From assembly GCA_964579325.1 (NCBI GenBank), contig CAZOHN010000054.1, positions 1-17,758 on the forward strand: 17,758 bases of DNA. The letters are read 5' to 3'. The DNA comes from CAZOHN01 sp964579325 (GTDB lineage Bacteria; Pseudomonadota; Alphaproteobacteria; Rhodobacterales; Rhodobacteraceae). The translations under genes and the position numbers were made by a program. The notes below the pieces were generated by a model. The model worked only from the letters and a program-made list of their open reading frames with translations, made no database searches and had not been told where the DNA came from. This document shows, in pieces, positions 14,992-17,758 of the stretch (the first letter of the stretch is position 1; each line of letters opens with the position of its first letter).

Positions 14992-16083
14992 ATGGCGCAA
15001 CTGGAACTCGACGGCCTCTGGAAACGCTTCGGCACTTACGAGGTGATCCGCGACCTGTCGCTGACTGTCGCCGATGGCGAGTTCGTGGTCCTGGTCGGCC
15101 CCTCGGGCTGCGGCAAGTCGACCGCGCTGCGCCTGATCTGTGGACTGGAGCATCTCAGCGCGGGCGATGTGCGCATCGACGGCGCGTCGGTCCGGCACCT
15201 GCCGCCGTCGCGGCGGGGGCTGTCGATGGTGTTCCAGTCCTATGCGCTTTACCCTCACATGACTGTGGAGCAGAACATGGGCTTTCCGCTGCGCATGGAG
15301 GGTGTGCCGCGGACCGAGCGGTCCGCCAGGGTGCGCGAGGCGGCGGCGCTGCTTCGCATGGAGGAACTTCTTCAGCGCAGGCCCAAGGACCTGTCCGGCG
15401 GACAACGGCAGCGGGTGGCCATCGGACGGGCCATCGTCCGCAAGCCCAAGGTGTTCCTGTTCGACGAGCCGTTGTCGAACCTCGATGCCGAACTGCGCGT
15501 GCAGATGCGATTCGAACTGTCGCGCCTTCATCGCGAACTCGGCGCCACCATCGTCTTCGTGACCCATGACCAGGTCGAGGCGATGACGCTGGCCGACCGG
15601 ATCGTGGTGCTGCGTGACGGCCGCATCGAGCAGGTCGGCGCGCCGATGGACGTCTACAACGACCCTGACAACACCTTTGTTGCCGGGTTCATCGGCTCGC
15701 CCCGGATGAACCTCTTGTCGGCCCGGGTCGAGAAGGTGGCAGACGGCACGGTTTCGGTGCTGCTGGATGGGTTCGCGGGGGCGCGCATCGTGACCCCGTG
15801 CCGCGGAACCGGCCTCGGACCCGGTGCGCCGGTGACGCTGGGCGTCCGGCCCGAACATGTCTGCGCCGGGGGCGACGGGGAATGCACCGTCGAGGCCGTG
15901 GTCGAGTTCGTCGAACATCTGGGCGGCTCGAGTTTTGCCCATGCGCCGTCCTTCGCGGCCGGTCCGCTGATCGCCGCCACCGATCCCCGCCGCGATACCC
16001 GGCACGACACTCCGCACCAGACCTTCCGGTTCCACGCCGCCGATTGCCTGCTGTTTGGCGCCGATGGTCGACGTCTGCGCTGA
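14992..16083 (+). CDS. Carbohydrate ABC transporter ATP-binding protein, MalK/UgpC type
   Basis: The 363-residue protein has an ATPase domain with Walker A GPSGCGKST (36-44), Q82 in VFQSYALYPHMTV, signature LSGGQRQR (134-141), Walker B VFLFDEPLSNLD (154-165) and H192 in FVTHDQVEAMTLADR. FIGSPRMNLL (233-242) leads into the C-terminal regulatory OB/TOBE region with GVRPEHV near 284-290, which defines the CUT1 class. The frame extends upstream into the BNR gene, but the start at 14992 is fixed by the conserved N-terminus MAQLELDGLWKRFG and a GGGGGGC stretch before it. It energises the permeases at 10417 and 11334. Placement between two BNR genes and away from the permeases is unusual for the class but the operon is continuous. 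The last ~45 residues are less conserved-looking. Confidence 0.94.
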   Translation: MAQLELDGLWKRFGTYEVIRDLSLTVADGEFVVLVGPSGCGKSTALRLICGLEHLSAGDVRIDGASVRHLPPSRRGLSMVFQSYALYPHMTVEQNMGFPLRMEGVPRTERSARVREAAALLRMEELLQRRPKDLSGGQRQRVAIGRAIVRKPKVFLFDEPLSNLDAELRVQMRFELSRLHRELGATIVFVTHDQVEAMTLADRIVVLRDGRIEQVGAPMDVYNDPDNTFVAGFIGSPRMNLLSARVEKVADGTVSVLLDGFAGARIVTPCRGTGLGPGAPVTLGVRPEHVCAGGDGECTVEAVVEFVEHLGGSSFAHAPSFAAGPLIAATDPRRDTRHDTPHQTFRFHAADCLLFGADGRRLR

Positions 16084-16096
16084 CGGGAGGTCGGCC

Positions 16097-17218
16097 ATGC
16101 ACAGCCCCGTCCACTCGGTGGTTCATCGCGATCCCCATGCCTATTGCGCGCACCCCCACATGGTTCGCGCGGCTGACGGGGCGCTGGTGGTCGTGTTCAA
16201 CAAGGCTCCGCGGCGCGAGGTTGTGCTGCATCCGCCCGAAGATCCGATGTTCCAGAACATGATCACCCGGTCGACCGACGGGGGCGAGACCTGGTCCGAA
16301 CCGGAACCGGTGCCGGGCTACAACTGGTCGGGCATGGAATGCGCGGGTCTGACCCTGCTTTCGGACGGCCGGATCCTGCTCAACCAGTGGCAGTTCTACT
16401 GGCTGACCGAAGGGCAGGCGCGGACACTTGCCCGCGTCGACGGGTACAGGGCTTCGGCCGACCTGCTGGCACAGTGGTCGGCATCGCCGGAACACGACAC
16501 GGCCGGGATCGACCTTGCCGCACTTCGCCTCCGGCTGCCCTGGCGCCGCGGCTCCGGCCGTGCCCTGGTGCACAGTTCCACCGACCACGGCCGCAGCTTT
16601 GCCGGGTGCGTCACCATCGACACCGCGCCCTTCAGCGGCGGATACGGCATGCGTGGCGCCATCGAGACAACCGACGGCCGCATCCTGCTGCCACTCAGCG
16701 ACGTGCCCCACTACCGCGTTGTCTTCATCGTCGAAAGCCGGGATGGCGGGCGGACCTGGGGGGCGGCCCGACCGGTCGCCGCTGGCCCGGGGCACGCGTT
16801 CGAGGAACCCGCGATCCTGCGCGGCCGCGGCGACCGGCTGATCCTTGTCCTGCGCGACAATGCAACGCGACGGCTGCACCGGTGTCTTTCGGAGGATGGC
16901 GGTCGGACCTGGACGTCGCCCGTGCCGCTGCCGGTCTTCGGCTACCCCGCGCAACTGTTGCGCCTCGGGGACGGGCGCATCCTGATGACCTACGGATGGC
17001 GGCAGCCGGACTTTGGCGTCCGCGCCGTGGTCTCCGAGGACGATGGAACCACCTGGCAGTCCGACCGCCCGGTCGTGATCCGCAGCCACTTGCGGAACGG
17101 CAATCTTGGCTACCCGGTCACCGTCGACCGCGGCGATGGCGTGCTCGTCACTCTCTACTATGCCGAATGCGACGACGGCGTTACAGCGCTGCACGCAACG
17201 CGCTGGCAGCCGGACTGA
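16097..17218 (+). CDS. Sialidase-fold (BNR/Asp-box) protein, cytoplasmic, unknown substrate (second copy)
   Basis: The 373-residue protein has five Asp boxes at 59-66, 161-168 (degenerate: Trp is Phe), 214-221, 265-272 and 313-320. Landmarks align with the first copy: FEEPAIL (235-241), R253 in LVLR, FGYPAQLLRLGDGRILMTYGW from 281 (residues shown in part), R309 in FGVRAVVSEDD and Y339 in LGYPVTV. The expected first sialidase arginine is missing here too (about A18). The frame is open from 16055, overlapping the ATPase gene, but GGGAGG (16085-16090) six bases before the ATG at 16097 decides the start. No export signal is present. The two copies are clearly homologous but diverged, with an extra segment about 100-155 in this one, so they probably act on different linkages or successive steps. 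It closes the operon. Confidence 0.82.
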   Translation: MHSPVHSVVHRDPHAYCAHPHMVRAADGALVVVFNKAPRREVVLHPPEDPMFQNMITRSTDGGETWSEPEPVPGYNWSGMECAGLTLLSDGRILLNQWQFYWLTEGQARTLARVDGYRASADLLAQWSASPEHDTAGIDLAALRLRLPWRRGSGRALVHSSTDHGRSFAGCVTIDTAPFSGGYGMRGAIETTDGRILLPLSDVPHYRVVFIVESRDGGRTWGAARPVAAGPGHAFEEPAILRGRGDRLILVLRDNATRRLHRCLSEDGGRTWTSPVPLPVFGYPAQLLRLGDGRILMTYGWRQPDFGVRAVVSEDDGTTWQSDRPVVIRSHLRNGNLGYPVTVDRGDGVLVTLYYAECDDGVTALHATRWQPD

Positions 17219-17221
17219 ATC

Positions 17222-17338
17222 TCAGAGCCCGAACGGCAAGGGAACGGATGAAGTGGCGACCGGTGGCTTCGTGCCGCTGTCCGTCACCAGCCTTACGGCC
17301 TCGATCTTGAACTCACGGCTGAACTTCCGTCTCGTCAT
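17222..17338 (-). pseudogene. IS3-family transposase OrfA, N-terminal fragment
   Basis: A 38-codon frame on the minus strand begins MTRRKFSREFKIEAVRLV, the conserved N-terminus of IS3-family OrfA (helix-turn-helix, COG2963-type), continues TDSG and then departs (TKPPVATSSVPLPFGL, stop at 17224..17222). The normal protein would continue with a VxVAQAARDL-like helix and reach about 90-100 residues, so only about 21 genuine codons survive. GGAG lies about 11 bases before the ATG, as is usual for these elements. The gene cannot encode a working transposase. Recognition rests on family memory and no search was run. Confidence 0.75.
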
Positions 17339-17396
17339 ATCCACTCTCCAGTTCCTTGGTCACGATCTTATCTTCGTGTCCACGAAACCGGCAGCA
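17273..17396 (-). mobile_element. Remnant of an IS3-family insertion sequence (left end plus start of orfA)
   Basis: The orfA fragment gives the orientation. Upstream of it on the minus strand the segment TGCTGCCGGTTTCGTGGACA (17396..17377) looks like the terminal repeat of an IS3-group element, which typically begins TG and lies a few tens of bases before orfA. The inner limit is placed at about 17273, where the OrfA similarity stops. The rest of the element (orfB and right end) is absent from the window. Exact ends are estimates. Confidence 0.55.
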
Positions 17397-17758
17397 GGCC
17401 ATCCTGCTGCGCCTTCTCTGCTATCGCATTGTCCGCATTAATGCCCGCCAGTAGGGATGTGACACGCGCAAGATCGGCGCGTGCTTGCTCCAGCTGCGCA
17501 AGTTCTGACGTGAGTTCCTCGCGTGCCTTAATGGCCTGAAGCTCGGAATCGGCGCGAGCCAATTCCGCAAGCTCTGCAGCGGTAAAGTCAGCCTGCGTCC
17601 GAGCGGACAGTGCGCGTTTCTCCGCAATCTCCGCGTCCACTTGCGCCAGATCAGCATTCGCAGCGCCGAGTCTCTCATTCTCCCGGCTCAACTCACCTCG
17701 GACGTCTGCAAGCGTCGCATTCGCTTCCTCTGCACGCTTCTCAGAGTCTTCCGCTGCA
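17368..17758 (-). pseudogene. Coiled-coil protein, 3' part, truncated by the IS remnant
   Basis: This minus-strand frame is open to the right edge and gives 129 visible residues. Nearly all of it is Ala/Glu/Leu/Arg/Gln-rich with heptad-like leucine spacing (for example LSRENERLGAANADLAQ, and further on LAELARADSELQAIK), so a long coiled coil is predicted. The start lies outside the window; the TTG at 17691 is simply an internal codon. The last residues, LPVSWTRR, and the TAA at 17370..17368 are read from the sequence assigned to the IS terminus, so the native C-terminus is lost and replaced by about nine foreign residues. Base composition appears less GC-rich than the catabolic operon. The family is unknown; SMC-like, phage tail and membrane-linked coiled coils are all possible. 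Confidence 0.6.

Noticed and set aside
13512..17194. Long minus-strand frames (about 470-507 codons) opposite the BNR and ATPase genes
   Set aside because: The plus-strand genes have clear Asp boxes and Walker motifs; the antisense frames are by-products of high GC at third positions.
13713..17218. Calling the BNR proteins true sialidases and the locus a sialic-acid pathway
   Set aside because: The FRIP arginine is not seen in either protein, and no NanE, NanK or deacetylase gene is present; the DHDPS-family enzyme has a changed substrate loop.
1..17758. CRISPR array, tRNA or rRNA genes
   Set aside because: No regularly spaced repeats and no tRNA-like cloverleaf or conserved rRNA segments were seen in the few non-coding gaps.

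Overview
The window is GC-rich, densely coding, and shows third-position G/C bias, Shine-Dalgarno-led operons, a Tat-exported sugar-binding protein and an IS3 remnant. This suits an alphaproteobacterium, most likely of the Rhodobacterales (inference from style and gene content; no rRNA or marker gene is present). It holds one accessory catabolic locus: two operons pointing away from a central AraC-type regulator.

Left side, minus strand (about 7456 down to 202): a DHDPS/aldolase-family enzyme is promoter-proximal. It is followed by an NMT1/TauT-type ABC importer (binding protein, ATPase, permease), an aldehyde dehydrogenase, a D-2-hydroxyacid dehydrogenase and an enolase-superfamily (mandelate racemase-type) enzyme. 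Several joints are translationally coupled (14-bp overlap, TGATG, TGA|ATG). A partial unknown gene with a strong ribosome binding site (139 down to the edge) runs off the left end.

Centre: the regulator gene (8692 down to 7664) encodes a DJ-1/PfpI-like domain plus an AraC helix-turn-helix domain, of the GbdR/CdhR kind. The spacer on each side carries a copy of the same 36-bp element, with half-sites 21 bp apart, each copy oriented toward the operon it precedes. This is the best evidence that the two operons form a single regulon. The right operon also has a leader of about 240 nt with two good stem-loops.

Right side, plus strand (8994 to 17218): a CUT1-type carbohydrate ABC importer (Tat-exported binding protein, two permeases, and a MalK/UgpC-like ATPase placed late), a second aldehyde dehydrogenase, and two cytoplasmic sialidase-fold (Asp-box/BNR) proteins flanking the ATPase gene. 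Both BNR proteins keep several residues placed like the sialidase active site, but appear to lack the first arginine of the sialidase triad. They are therefore probably enzymes acting on something other than sialic acid.

A working model (inference): the CUT1 system brings in a glycoside or modified sugar, and the BNR proteins process it in the cytoplasm. The enolase-superfamily dehydratase/epimerase, DHDPS-family lyase, hydroxyacid dehydrogenase and two aldehyde dehydrogenases then convert the sugar acid to central metabolites. The second importer handles a related acid, amine or sulfonate. The substrate cannot be named from sequence.

Right edge (17219 to 17758): a remnant of about 120 bp of an IS3-family element, with the first ~20 codons of orfA, has cut into a coiled-coil gene whose beginning lies beyond the window. 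It marks the probable boundary of the catabolic locus. No rRNA, tRNA or CRISPR array was seen.
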